DNA of 64,000 nucleotides, taken from positions 32,793-96,792 of the forward strand of contig NZ_CAXHZL010000015.1 in NCBI RefSeq assembly GCF_964022235.1. The letters are read 5' to 3'. A program made the translations under genes and the position numbers. Each line of letters starts with the position of its first letter. Within the stretch, counting starts at the first letter, position 1. The notes beneath the pieces were generated by a model. The model was not told the origin of the DNA, made no database searches, and saw nothing but the letters and a program-made list of their open reading frames with translations. Shown in pieces: positions 9,241 to 18,290 of the stretch. This stretch comes from Limimaricola sp964022235 (GTDB lineage Bacteria > Pseudomonadota > Alphaproteobacteria > Rhodobacterales > Rhodobacteraceae).

Positions 9241-9693
9241 TCCCATCCAAGAATGCGGCATTCGGGCTGCCCCGTGGACGTTAAACGGCGCGTCCGCGAC
9301 AAGCTGTATGGTAGAGGAGCGCGCTACCGAGTGCCCATTGAAGGTCTGCTTCGGGGCATGTCTTTCGTCCTTCGGTGCCTTTGGTGCCCTTCAAGTGCAA
9401 AGGCGGTCACCAGCAGCACAGGCAGTTTGGGTTCGAAGTACAAACTCAGAGAGCCTCCCGAGAGCAGTCTGCTAGAAATGCTACGCAAATCGGCGCCGAG
9501 CAAGCGAGACGCCGTGTGTGGCGATATCTTCACTAAGGTTGGTTGCGGGAGCAGGATCTGGTGAAGCACGTACTCTAGGTGAAATCCGAGCCGTCGCGTG
9601 ATCATCCTGATGCCCGTCGATGACACCACCGCATAGCACGCTCTGTCGTCGGGAGGGCTTCCCGACGTCAATGTCTTGGTCGCGTCTGGCCTT
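9241..9693. other. Intergenic with a tRNA-3'-end-like fragment
   Basis: About 450 bp with no convincing gene. Bases 9540-9557 read TGGTTGCGGGAGCAGGAT, the reverse complement of a tRNA acceptor end finishing CCCGCAACCA. The rest of a tRNA is absent, so this is at most an attachment-site scar. A related sequence occurs at 26663 and a shorter one at 61825. Confidence 0.4.
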
Positions 9694-10347
9694 TCAACTG
9701 GGCGATTTGATCAGGCGCGCGGGGTTACCGGTATAAATACCTGAGGTTTCAATCGAGCGCAGCACCACTGCGCCAGCTCCGATGAGCGACCCTGGGGCGA
9801 TTTCCACGCCGTCTCTGACAATAGCCCCGGCGCCGAGCATCGTCCGTTCTCCGATCCGGCAGTCGCCGGCGATGGTCACGTTCCCGGCCAGATAACAGAA
9901 ATCGCCCACTGCCGTGTGATGCGCGATCGCTGTGCCCGGGTTGATGAGGCAGCCGCAGCCGATGCGGCTGAACACGCCGAGCATGACACCCTCGGCAATC
10001 CAGCTGCCGTCGCCGATAGCAGCATTATTGCGGATCGCACGCGGATCGATGGCTGCGGGCAACTCGTAGCCCATCTCGCGCGCTGCAGCAAAAACGCGCG
10101 CCCGGCCAATGTTCCGGTCGGCATAGCCAACACAGACGAACATCGCATGGGTCTCGGGAGGGAAGAATTCCTGGACCCGATCGAATGGTACGACGGGCAA
10201 ACCTTCGAAGTCTTGGACAGTCGCATGCTCCCGGTCGACGGTCACGGCAACGACCCTGCGGTCCATCACGACGTCCAGGTAATATCTGAGACGTTGCGAC
10301 ATGCTCCCCAAACCGAATAGCACCACCGGCTTATGCGTCTCGATCAT
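9694..10347 (-). CDS. NeuD/PglD-like sugar acyltransferase (left-handed beta-helix)
   Basis: A 217-residue protein. The N-terminal Rossmann-like part (VVLFGLGSMSQ) binds the nucleotide sugar, and the C-terminal part is a hexapeptide-repeat beta helix (repeated I-G-x-G pattern from about residue 110; HH near 142) of the NeuD/PglD O- or N-acyltransferase family. ATG 10347 overlaps the stop of the preceding gene (TGATG) and has GGGAG upstream; a longer start at 10362 is less likely. It is last in a four-gene operon with a WecE-like aminotransferase and a WecF-like transferase. It could acetylate the 4-amino group of dTDP-Fuc4N, the step done by WecD in enterics. That role is inference. Confidence 0.82.
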   Translation of the reverse strand: MIETHKPVVLFGLGSMSQRLRYYLDVVMDRRVVAVTVDREHATVQDFEGLPVVPFDRVQEFFPPETHAMFVCVGYADRNIGRARVFAAAREMGYELPAAIDPRAIRNNAAIGDGSWIAEGVMLGVFSRIGCGCLINPGTAIAHHTAVGDFCYLAGNVTIAGDCRIGERTMLGAGAIVRDGVEIAPGSLIGAGAVVLRSIETSGIYTGNPARLIKSPS

Positions 10348-11048
10348 CAAGTGCACTCCCATGATCCGCGCAGATGCGATTCCGCCTTCGGTCCCATCAT
10401 GAACAGCAAATCGATAATACTGACCCGCGGGTCAAATGGTTCGGCGATCTGCTGGTATTCAGGATATCCAGAGTAATCCATCCAGTCGAGATCAATGCCG
10501 GCCGTCTGCCATGTCTCGGGGCTGATGTAACTCTTGGCGGCAGGACCCGACAGGTACCGGTCGCCCCCCAGATAATGCACGATGTCGACTAGGCGCTGCT
10601 CGCGCGTACCTCTGATGCCAAGTTCGGAAGCCCGCAGGCATGGAGTCGCGATGCTCAGATACGCCATGAAGTCGCGCGTGAGCGTGATCGTGAAATCGGA
10701 CAGCCTGTCGCCCGCCGTCTCGTACCGTTTGTTTAGAATTGCGATGATCTCATCGAAATACGGGGTTCGTTTGTAGGATTGGTTCAGCACGGCCATATGC
10801 TTGCGCCGCCAATCCGAAGCATTATCTATTATAGCTTCATTTATAGTGCGACTTACCGCGCCACTGCGGACTGGAACGGTTAGCCAAGCGGTATCGCCCG
10901 TGGACAATCGGATCCGGTTCCGGTTGCGCCAGTCCCGAGCGGTGTATTGGACATCGTCGAGAAAAACGAAGACGTCACAACGCGAGATGAAATCGAAATA
11001 ACCGCGCCAAGGAAGAAAATTCGGCTGAATGATTCCGACGGTGGTCAT
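10347..11048 (-). CDS. WbqC-family protein
   Basis: A 233-residue protein starting MTTVGIIQPNFLPWRGYFDFI, the typical WbqC N-terminus, followed by DVFVFLDDVQYTARDWRNRNRI. WbqC proteins occur in O-antigen and exopolysaccharide clusters; biochemical function is poorly defined, with a role in processing amino-sugar nucleotides suggested by context. It overlaps the aminotransferase gene by 4 bp (ATGA) and the acyltransferase gene by one base, so all are probably translationally coupled. Confidence 0.85.
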   Translation of the reverse strand: MTTVGIIQPNFLPWRGYFDFISRCDVFVFLDDVQYTARDWRNRNRIRLSTGDTAWLTVPVRSGAVSRTINEAIIDNASDWRRKHMAVLNQSYKRTPYFDEIIAILNKRYETAGDRLSDFTITLTRDFMAYLSIATPCLRASELGIRGTREQRLVDIVHYLGGDRYLSGPAAKSYISPETWQTAGIDLDWMDYSGYPEYQQIAEPFDPRVSIIDLLFMMGPKAESHLRGSWECT

Positions 11049-12184
11049 CTGGAGCGGCCGAAAAAGTCGAAGATCGTATCCACGATATGATCGATCGTGT
11101 CGCGATCCAGAAAAAGACCCATTGGAAGGCGAAGCAGCTGTTCCGAGATGCGCTCGGTTACCGGAAGGTCCCCGGGACGGCCACCGAAGGCGCGGCCGAA
11201 GGGTGAGGTGTGGAGCGGCACGTAGTGAAACACGGCCTGTACGTCGGCTTGGGCCAAATGCGCGATGAGCCGGTGCTTTTCCTGCTCGCTCGACAACAGC
11301 AGGTAAAAGATGTGCCCGTTGCCCTCTCCGGGCGCCGGCACGTGAGGCAGGCCAATATGTCCGAGCTTTTGCAGCGGGGTCAGTGCGGCATGGTAGTCAT
11401 GCCAGATCGTGCACCGTCGCGTTGTCACATGGTGCAACTGTTCAAGTTGGCCCAACAGATAAGCGGCCGAAAGCTCTGACATGGCATAGGACGAGCCTAT
11501 GTCGACCCAGCTGTACTTTTCGGTCTGGCCGAGCCGGAAGGCGCGTCGATTGGTGCCTTTGTCCCGCAACACATGGGCGCGCTCGATCAAGCTCGGGTCA
11601 TTGACGATCAAGGCGCCGCCTTCGCCGCATCCGACATTCTTGGTCTCGTGAAACGAGATCGCCGACAACGCCCCTTCAAGTCCGACCGGGCGACCATCGC
11701 GCATGCTCCCCAATGCTTGTGCCGCGTCTTCGACCACCTGCAGGCCGTGCCGCGTCGCGATTGCGAGGATCGCCGTCATGTCACAGGGGTTGCCCGCATA
11801 ATGGACCGGGACAATGACCTTGGTCCGCGGCGTGATCGCGGCCTCGATCTGGGCAGGATCGAGATTGAGGGTAATGGGATCGATATCGACGAAACGCGGA
11901 ACCGCTCCACGCAGGCAGAAAGCGTTGGCCGTGGAGACGAATGTGAAGGAGGGCAGGATGACCTCATCGCCCGGCGCTATGCCTGTCAAGATGGCCGCCA
12001 ATTCAAGTGCGTCCGTACAGGAGGCCGTGAGAAGTACGGCGTTGTTCTCGAAGTGACCCCTGAGACGATCCTCGGCCCTTCGCGTGAAATCTCCATTCCC
12101 GCCAAGTCGACCGCTCGTCATGACCTCCGTTACATAGGTCGCCTCTAGGCCGACCGGCCCGGTCCGGTTAAAGGGAACGTGCAT
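11045..12184 (-). CDS. rffA: dTDP-4-dehydro-6-deoxyglucose aminotransferase (WecE/RffA type)
   Basis: A 379-residue DegT/DnrJ/EryC1-fold PLP enzyme. From the start (VPFNRTGPVGLEATYV) through FTFVSTANAFCLRGA, VPVHYAG, VEDAAQ (Asp153) and SFHETKN (PLP lysine Lys182) it parallels E. coli RffA/WecE closely, including DKGTNRRAF and IGSSYAMSELSAAYL. The reaction converts dTDP-4-keto-6-deoxyglucose to dTDP-4-amino-4,6-dideoxygalactose (Fuc4N). It lies one base after the WecF-like gene and overlaps wbqC. RmlA/RmlB-type enzymes for the precursor are not in this window. Other sugar aminotransferases of the family are the main alternative. Confidence 0.85.
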   Translation of the reverse strand: MHVPFNRTGPVGLEATYVTEVMTSGRLGGNGDFTRRAEDRLRGHFENNAVLLTASCTDALELAAILTGIAPGDEVILPSFTFVSTANAFCLRGAVPRFVDIDPITLNLDPAQIEAAITPRTKVIVPVHYAGNPCDMTAILAIATRHGLQVVEDAAQALGSMRDGRPVGLEGALSAISFHETKNVGCGEGGALIVNDPSLIERAHVLRDKGTNRRAFRLGQTEKYSWVDIGSSYAMSELSAAYLLGQLEQLHHVTTRRCTIWHDYHAALTPLQKLGHIGLPHVPAPGEGNGHIFYLLLSSEQEKHRLIAHLAQADVQAVFHYVPLHTSPFGRAFGGRPGDLPVTERISEQLLRLPMGLFLDRDTIDHIVDTIFDFFGRSR

Positions 12185-12185
12185 G

Positions 12186-13424
12186 TCACACTACCCTATG
12201 CTGGGAAAATTCGCCTCGGGACCGGCTATGTCTGTCTAGAAGGTCAACGATGCTCGAGGCCCGTTCCAGATTAGCCGCGCGAGACCAGTTGCCGGCGATC
12301 ACCCGCCGGTTCTGGGCCTGCAGTTCAGCTTCGAGTGGTGCGCCCAGCAAAGCCTTGTCAGCGCGGTTGTCGATGGCAAAGACCGCCGCTCCTAGGCCTT
12401 TGAAGAAGCGATAATGCGTGTTCTCGCTGCGAAAGAAGACACGCGCTCCTTGAGCCAGGGCCAGGCTGGAAGTGCCAAGGGCTTGGCCTCGACGCTGGTT
12501 GAGCACCAAGGTCCCGCATTTCCTGACGATCTTGGAATAGCTCTCGAAATCCATCCATTCTCGCAGGGCCAGAACCCGATTTCCGAACAGGGCCCGCGCG
12601 CGGTGCTCGATCATTTTTCCATACTCTGCATCGCCGTAATTCAGGGGCAAGACGATCCGTCCTTGAATGTCACCCGATCGGCGCACTGCTTCGAGGGCTT
12701 CTAGGTGGTTGCATGACCATGTAGCGCGGTTTCCGATCATGATGTCGACGCCGCTCACCAATTCCTTTGGCGGCTCCACGACGTAATACTTGAACACTGG
12801 CGTCCAGTCCGCCGCGAACCCGGGCGCTGCGCGAGCCAGTTCCGGCACCGGCTCGACGCTCGCGTAATAGTCGATCTCCTGCGCGATTTGGCGGACCCAC
12901 GGGGTGGCAAGAACCCGGCCCGTCAGGCGTTTCGCAACGGCTCGATAATCGGGGCCGACAGATCTATAGATGAGCGCCGAGGTCAAGCGAGTGGCCGCCG
13001 AGGCCTGCGGCACGTCGGCGCGTCGCGCAGCCCTGGTATCGCGCCGCAGCGCGGCGGTTCTCGGCAGGAACTGGCTGGCTTGCAGGAGGGGAACGGCGTT
13101 CATCAGGTCAGCGCCCCAAACCGACCAGAGCACCGGAGTATGAAAAGATCGCGCAAGGACCGGTGCCACCATAGGCGAAGCCAAGGAATGCAGAATGATC
13201 GCATCGGCGCGTTTTGCGGCGGCCGATGCCCGGGCCTCGAACTGTGCAAGTGTATCACAGATGCGAAGGGCTGGATGTTCGAAGCCATCGCTATGGGTGT
13301 CGGCAGCCCCCGGCATGGCCATGAATTCATTGCGGCCCGAATGCACCGTTTCCATCACATCCACGATATGGCGCAACGTCTTCCGGTCATCCGGCAGCAG
13401 ATTGAGCACTCTCAGATTTGGCAT
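12186..13424 (-). CDS. WecF-like glycosyltransferase (TDP-Fuc4NAc transferase family)
   Basis: A 412-residue protein resembling the GT56/WecF family: ILHSLASP..VLWSVWGADLMNAVP, then VDIMIGNRATWSCNHLEALEAVRR, IVLPLNYGDAEYGKMI, WMDFESYSKIVRKC and NQRRGQALGTSSLAL, which parallel WecF segments in the same order. It is longer than WecF (about 360 residues). WecF adds Fuc4NAc to lipid II at the inner membrane. Together with the WecE-like and acyltransferase genes downstream, it suggests a glycan containing Fuc4NAc or a related amino sugar. The gene that originally preceded it is broken by an IS5 element, so its promoter may have been changed. Confidence 0.75.
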   Translation of the reverse strand: MPNLRVLNLLPDDRKTLRHIVDVMETVHSGRNEFMAMPGAADTHSDGFEHPALRICDTLAQFEARASAAAKRADAIILHSLASPMVAPVLARSFHTPVLWSVWGADLMNAVPLLQASQFLPRTAALRRDTRAARRADVPQASAATRLTSALIYRSVGPDYRAVAKRLTGRVLATPWVRQIAQEIDYYASVEPVPELARAAPGFAADWTPVFKYYVVEPPKELVSGVDIMIGNRATWSCNHLEALEAVRRSGDIQGRIVLPLNYGDAEYGKMIEHRARALFGNRVLALREWMDFESYSKIVRKCGTLVLNQRRGQALGTSSLALAQGARVFFRSENTHYRFFKGLGAAVFAIDNRADKALLGAPLEAELQAQNRRVIAGNWSRAANLERASSIVDLLDRHSRSRGEFSQHRVV

Positions 13425-13430
13425 GCCGAA

Positions 13431-13594
13431 TATTTCTCGCGATCAGTCATCGGTTTCTCCACCAGTCCAACGCTCGCTTCTCTCTGCCCGAGAGTGCGGT
13501 TGTCCCGGATGGGCATGGATCCATAGGGCGCTGCATCTTCCCCTAAGCCTGACCGTTCTCACATCTCGGATCACCCCACACAATGCTGGTATCA
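13431..13594 (-). pseudogene. Possible internal fragment of the IS-disrupted epimerase
   Basis: On the minus strand a short open stretch reads EDAAPYGSMPIRDNRTLGQREAS, resembling the Y-x-x-x-K-type region of extended short-chain epimerases though without a clear active-site Lys. It lies between the IS5 end and the glycosyltransferase start, where the rest of the epimerase whose N-terminus is at 14756 would be expected. The match is weak; it may be non-coding. Confidence 0.3.
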
Positions 13595-14601
13595 GGCCTT
13601 ATTGCACAAATTCCTTGCTGATCAGACTTCCCCTTTCCCCAGACACACTTACCCCACGGCCTTTGTGACGGATATGTCGATAGCGGTATATCCATTCATG
13701 ATGGCAAAGCGGATCTGGCCCTTGGCGACCTGACGATCAAAGTCCCGCGCCCTGAGGCGCGGCTTCGGCGGTGGTATCCACTTCCGTTTCGCCAGATCTC
13801 TCGCCCCAGATATTTTGACACCCGCAGTGCTTCCTTCCGTGCCACCGAACCGGCCGTGGTCGGCTTTCAGGGTCTGGCGTTTTGCGGGGCGGGATGACGG
13901 CGTGGGCGCCTCTATCCGCGATGGCATCGTGGCATTGGCGCGTGTCATAGGCGCCTTCTGCGGTCACGATGCCGATCTCCTGCTCAGGCGGGGTCTGGCT
14001 GAGCAGATCAGGCAGCACCGGTGCGTCGCAGATGTGGTTCCCGCTGATCGCGACCGCCCGGACCTCCAGTGTCTGCTCGTCGATCCCGAGGTGGATCTTG
14101 CGCCAGACGCGCCGTTTGGTGCCACCATGCTTGCGCGCATGCCACTCCCCTTCGCCCTCAACCTTGATCCTGGTGCTGTCGACCAGCAGGTGCTGTGGGC
14201 CTCTGGAGCCGCGATAGGGGATGTTCACGGCGAGGGTCTTCTGGCGATGTGACAGGGTGCTGAAATCTGGCACCGTCCAGTCTAAGCCGACCAGCTACAG
14301 CAGGCTCTCCACGAAACCCGTGGTCTGGCGCAACGCCATGCCGAACAGAACCTTCATAGTGAGACAGGTCTGAACGTCGGTATCGCTGTAGGTCTACCGG
14401 CGGCCGCGCTTACGGGTGGACGCAACGCCCCACTTCATCTCGGGGTCGAACCAGATCGTCAGCGAGCCCCGGCCTTTGGGCGCCTCGTTGTAGGAGGGCC
14501 AGTTCGTCACCTTGTAGGTCGAGGGGGTGGGTTTGCTCATGGCCGCCACCTACCACGCTGGATTTACGAGATGAATCCTATACGGGCTTTGTGCAACATG
14601 G
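13595..14601 (-). mobile_element. IS5-family insertion sequence, degenerate
   Basis: About 1 kb. The left end near 13595-13614 and the right end near 14582-14601 share an imperfect inverted repeat TTGCACAAAnnCC. It holds one transposase gene that is inactivated. It sits inside a sugar-epimerase gene: the epimerase N-terminus directly follows the right end. No target duplication could be assigned with confidence. Confidence 0.75.
13649..14540 (-). pseudogene. IS5-family transposase, inactivated
   Basis: Start ATG 14540 gives SKPTPSTYKVTNWPSYNE, then FDPEMKWG and MKVLFGMALRQTTGFVESLL. Conserved DDE-region pieces follow: LLVDSTRIKVEGEGEWHARKHG, RRVWRKIHLGIDEQTLEVRA and VTAEGAYDTRQCHDAI. In-frame stops occur near 14395 and 14296. 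Frameshifts in the last third scramble the end, which recovers DFDRQVAKGQIRFAIMNGYTAI. The catalytic carboxylates are partly preserved but no complete protein can be made. Confidence 0.85.
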
Positions 14602-14756
14602 TCTGTTCCGGTCTGCGACGATGACATCGACTTCCATGCGAGACGTGCGCGTCGTGGAGCCCCGCGAAAGTATCGCAACCGAATGTCCGTCGTCAACGAG
14701 CGCATTCGTAATCGCGCCGCCGAGAAAGCCAGTTCCGCCGACAACCAAGCACCGCA
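14602..14756 (-). pseudogene. N-terminal fragment of an NAD-dependent sugar epimerase/dehydratase
   Basis: From ATG 14756 the frame reads MRCLVVGGTGFLGGAI..ALVDDGHSVAILSRGS, the Rossmann GxxGxxG nucleotide-binding start of extended short-chain epimerases. After about 52 codons it runs into the IS5 right end. It is the original first gene of the glycan operon that continues with the WecF-like gene, and is now non-functional. Confidence 0.7.
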
Positions 14757-15080
14757 TCTGAATTACTCCCGTGAGATCGGCCTCAGGCTATGCAGCGGAC
14801 AGATATTCGACGAATCGAATGTCGTGAATGGGCTCTGAGCCGCTGTTCGTCGGATACCCTACTGTCGGCTATGGGCCGAAAGCGGCCGTAGTCCGCAGCC
14901 ATTGGCCAGATTCTTCGCGGACCAGAGCCAAGCTGAGGCATATTCAGCGAACTGGCGGGCATGAATAGCAGACTGACCCGCGACAACCCAGTTAGGATTA
15001 CTGTCGCTCAATTCTACGGAAGCCTTAACACCCACTTTCGCCCCTCCTTTAGCTTGCGTTTCTATCCCCAGTCCGATGAT
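14757..15080. other. Intergenic with a copy of a dispersed degenerate repeat
   Basis: Bases about 14826-14895 (TGGGCTCTGAGCCGC ... TGTCGGCTATGGGCCGA) resemble 42062-42125, with gaps. No gene is supported in the interval. Confidence 0.4.
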
Positions 15081-15120
15081 CCCACCTCCCGACCTCCCAA
15101 GCAGGAGGTAGAGAGGTGGG
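15081..15120. repeat. Imperfect hairpin, oriT-like, upstream of the mob remnant
   Basis: CCCACCTC (15081-15088) pairs with GAGGTGGG (15113-15120), and CCTCC (15093-15097) pairs with GGAGG (15104-15108). MobV/Pre relaxases act on an oriT with inverted repeats just upstream of the mob gene, and this hairpin ends 22 bp before the putative mob start. An oriT function is inference. Confidence 0.45.
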
Positions 15121-15142
15121 AGAGGCGCGGCAGGAGCATCCG

Positions 15143-16394
15143 GTGGTGATGCGGATGCAGGGTCTTAGGCCGGAGAACCTTCACGGCTACGAGAGGCATC
15201 GCAAGCGAGAAGGCGATGATACTGCGCACGTGAATCAGTCCCTATCGAGGCTGAACGAGCGCCTCATCGGGCGCGAGGACTGGGCGCAGTTCGTGCACGG
15301 GGAGATCCAGCGAATGCGGCTTGCGAACTTCGATCGCGAGCTGACGCGGCTCCGCGAGCGGCGGCGCACGAGCGAGATCGAGCGGTGCCTAGTGGAGGGT
15401 GCCAAGGAGCCCTGGCGCCCGACGCGGCATGGTCCCCTGCGGGAGGTGATCCTGACGGCCAATGCCGAGTGGTTCAGGGGACCGATGGCGATCCGTTCGA
15501 GGACAGGTACGAAACCCGCGAGCAAGATTTCCAGCGGCTCGGTGTTGACTGGCTCAGGAAGACCTTCGGGAACGACTGCGTTCATGCGCGCGCTGACCGT
15601 GACGAGCAGGCCTACCACATCCACGCTGTAATCCAGCCGCGCGCCATCGCGAATGTCGGGCGCATGATGCTTCAGCCGTCGCAGCCCCGGTTATCCGGAA
15701 CTACGAAAAGGGGCAGGACGACGTCGGCGCTTGGTTCGCGGCCGCCGGTATCGGATTGAAGCGGGGCGAGCGCCGGAAGGGAAAGGTCCGCAAAGCCATC
15801 GAGCACAACAGGCAGCTACGAAAGGACCAGCAGCAAGGTCAGCGGCTCGAGGAGGCTGAGGCGCCGCTCCCGGAGTATCGGCAGCATGTCAGTCCACGCA
15901 AATGGCGAATGGAGCAGGACTGCAAGCTCGCTGAGCGCGAGACCGAAGTCCGGAGCCGCGAAGAGCGCGTCCTCGACGCCGAGGGCGCCGTCGCGGAGCG
16001 CGAGAAGCACGCGGACCGAATGGATCGCGAGGCGCACGAGGTGCTGGCGGTCGCGCAGGCCGTGGCGGATGGCAACCTCACCGGCTTGGACCAGGACCAG
16101 AGGGGTGAAGGCGAAGAAGCTCCCGTCACAGACAGGCCGACGCTGGCGCGGCGTCTCTTTGGAAGGGCCATTGACCATCTGCGGACAGAACAGCGGGCGG
16201 AGGCACGAGATGAAATCGCCGGGGCTTTCGACCAGATCCGCCGCGCGGACGATGCGATCGTGCGGATCGCGAACCTGCTGCCGATCAGGCTGCGCCAGCA
16301 GGTTGCGTCGGCCCGCAAGTCGCTCAGCCACGCCATCATGATGCTTAGCGGACAGGGTGGAGGCGCGCGGGAGCAGGATGAGCTGCGGGACTAA
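15143..16394 (+). pseudogene. MobV/Pre-type plasmid mobilisation relaxase, frameshifted
   Basis: Starting at GTG 15143 (AGGAG six bases upstream), the product reads MRMQGLRPENLHGYERHRKREG, RPTRHGPLREVILTANAEWF, then in a second frame DWLRKTFGNDCVHARADRDEQAYHIHAVI, matching the relaxase motif HxDExxxHxHxxxP in degenerate form. A third frame gives a long charged coiled-coil tail (about 15756-16100) and an Arg-rich end. Frame changes fall near the G run at 15477-15480 and the C run at 15686-15690. Intact enzymes nick oriT for conjugative mobilisation; this copy cannot. Confidence 0.75.
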
Positions 16395-16493
16395 CTTCTT
16401 TTCCGCACTCGCTTCCGACCGGAAACGCTCGGACGAAGATACTCCTCAGGGCCGGGATGGCCCATCCAAAAATCCACGAACGAGGAAGACCTC

Positions 16494-16877
16494 ATGAACG
16501 ACGAACTAAAGAAACAGCCCACGCCGTGCGCGCCCGAAACCGACCGGTCGCAGCCCGAGGCGAAGAAGCGCCGCAAGAAGCCGCCGCCTATCGACTTCAA
16601 CGCGCTGGATGCCCACCAGCAGAAGACAATCCATAACATCGCGACCGCCGGTGCCCGCGTCGCGAACGCCCAGCGGAAGGTGCGGGAGGGCCAGCAGCGC
16701 GCCATGAAGGCGACGCTGGCTGAGATCCTGGCTGATGCCTAGGGGGCCGATCCGCGCTTTCTTGACGTCCTCTTCCGGGAACTGCTCGACAACGCGACTG
16801 CGGCGAATGCGAAGAAGATTGCCGCGCACCCGCTCTGTTCCGCCGCTCTGGCCGAGCGCCACCGGCCCGCGGCCTGA
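16494..16877 (+). pseudogene. Small mob-linked hypothetical protein split by an in-frame TAG
   Basis: ATG 16494 opens an 82-codon Lys/Pro-rich frame (EAKKRRKKPPPIDFNALDAHQQ..) ending in TAG at 16740-16742. The same frame stays open and protein-like for 44 more codons (ADPRFLDVLFRELLDNATAANAKKIA) to TGA 16875-16877. The intact protein would have about 127 residues. Its position after the relaxase remnant suggests a mobilisation accessory protein. The function is not recognised. Confidence 0.55.
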
Positions 16878-16985
16878 TCGACCCGCCATTCCGTACCTGA
16901 CAGGGGCGCAGCGTTTGCTGCGCCCGTTTGCGTTGGCGACTCCGTCCTCGCCCGCGCGCAAGCAACGCCTTGTCGGAGCCGCTGC

Positions 16986-17918
16986 TCAGCCGGCGCCGCC
17001 CCACGGTGTCGGCCCCTCAGGCAGGCCGCGGCCGAAGACGTTTTCACGGTGCCAGCGCAGGTTCTCCGGATGCGGCGCGTTCCGTGAGTCCTCGGGCCGG
17101 ACCAGCTTGCCATCCGGCGCCAGTAGCCGCCCCACAACATCGCCCGGCACCTTGTTGTGCGAGACGAGGATCGTTTCGCAATCGTCGGCGACGGAGATCA
17201 GGCCACGGTCGAACATCCAGTGCAGCGTTCCGGACAGTGCCAACCCGTTACGCACCGAGTCGCTGCCTTGGCTTTCCACGGGGCGGATATGCGCCGCCTG
17301 CACCTCGGGCCGCCCGCCGCCGTTGCGCAGCATCAGGCCGGACATGGCGCAGCGGTAGCCGTAGGCCTCGCGCACCTTCCGGCGGAACGCGACATCGCGG
17401 TAGGGCCTCCGGGTAAGCCGCTCAAGCACCGGGCGCTCGAAGGGCTTCACCTCATCATTAACCTCAGCCGGTTGCGGATCGTAGCGTATTGCCTCGATCT
17501 GCTCCAGTTCCTGAGGCAGGCCGAGGTTCACGATGCGGGCGAAATCCGCCTCCGGCAGCCGCCGCACGGCAAGCTGCACCGCTCCGCCCTTTTTCGGCGT
17601 GCCATCGGGTTCGGTCAGCGCGGTTTCCAGGGGTCGCCCCTGCACTAGCCGTGGCACCTCCCAGTCGAATGAAAGGAAGCTGCCAGGCTCGATCATGGCC
17701 AGGAACCGGCCTTCGACTCCCGGCTTCGGGATCACCCGGTCTATCCTTGCCACGGCAAAGTAACCGCGCGGCCCGGCTTTCACCGGTTCGTAATAGACGA
17801 TCCAGTCGCCCACGGCCTCCTCGATGGCCTTTAGATAGGAGCGCGGGAAGTCGTAAACGATGTCAGGCTCATCCTCGTAGATCGAGTTAGCCTTGTGAAG
17901 GAGGACAAGCTTCGCCAT
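16986..17918 (-). CDS. HNH endonuclease with PUA/EVE-like N-terminal domain
   Basis: A 310-residue protein. The C-terminal half has an HNH_2-type nuclease core: YGYRCAMSGLML, VQAAHIRPVESQGSDSVRNGLALSGTLHWMFDRGLISV, where AAHI supplies the general-base His. The N-terminal half (GDWIVYYEPVKAGPRGYFAVARIDRV, about residues 36-62) looks like the PUA/EVE-type beta barrel that reads modified bases, though this is a by-eye judgement. Such reader-nuclease fusions can act as modification-dependent restriction enzymes. No methyltransferase is adjacent. It is a single gene beside mobilisation debris, fitting a defence cargo role. HNH call firm, biological role inferred. Confidence 0.8.
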   Translation of the reverse strand: MAKLVLLHKANSIYEDEPDIVYDFPRSYLKAIEEAVGDWIVYYEPVKAGPRGYFAVARIDRVIPKPGVEGRFLAMIEPGSFLSFDWEVPRLVQGRPLETALTEPDGTPKKGGAVQLAVRRLPEADFARIVNLGLPQELEQIEAIRYDPQPAEVNDEVKPFERPVLERLTRRPYRDVAFRRKVREAYGYRCAMSGLMLRNGGGRPEVQAAHIRPVESQGSDSVRNGLALSGTLHWMFDRGLISVADDCETILVSHNKVPGDVVGRLLAPDGKLVRPEDSRNAPHPENLRWHRENVFGRGLPEGPTPWGGAG

Positions 17919-18037
17919 GCGCCCAGAAAATCCGTAACAGGCGGAGATGCAAGGATTCTATGCGCGGAGTGTGCAATCTTCAGTTGCTGCGAAATCTTGC
18001 GGATACCCCCACATTGCATCCCGAATAAAGCGACTCG

Positions 18038-18290
18038 AGAGCAGCAATTAACGGCTGGGCCGCGCCCCTCGTCCAGTTGAACCAGCGCCAAATGCATTGA
18101 CAGTTTGTCTCCCGCAGGATCGACAGACCCCGAAAAGAGCTGCAATCAACGGCCGGGCAGCGCCCCCTGCCCCCGTTCGAACCTATGTCATACGCTTTGA
18201 CAGTTCGTCCTCAGAAGCGCGATGGATCCGTAGAAGAAACTGCAACCGACGGGCGGGTAATGCTCCTGGCCATTTGCGGGTTCGCGTCCT
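18038..18290. repeat. Three diverged direct repeats, about 97-bp period
   Basis: Copies begin near 18038 (GAGCAGCAATTAACGGCTGGG is the first core), 18135 (GAGCTGCAATCAACGGCCGGG) and 18234 (GAAACTGCAACCGACGGGCGGG). Copies one and two also share a later TTTGACAGTTCGTC-like block. The function is unknown: transcriptional or replication-related repeats, or a decayed repetitive element, are possible. Confidence 0.5.

Noticed and set aside
9324..9671. 115-codon minus-strand frame
   Set aside because: Weakly protein-like (LLSGGSLSLYFEP), but overlaps the tRNA-like motif and repeats, with no ribosome binding site or family.
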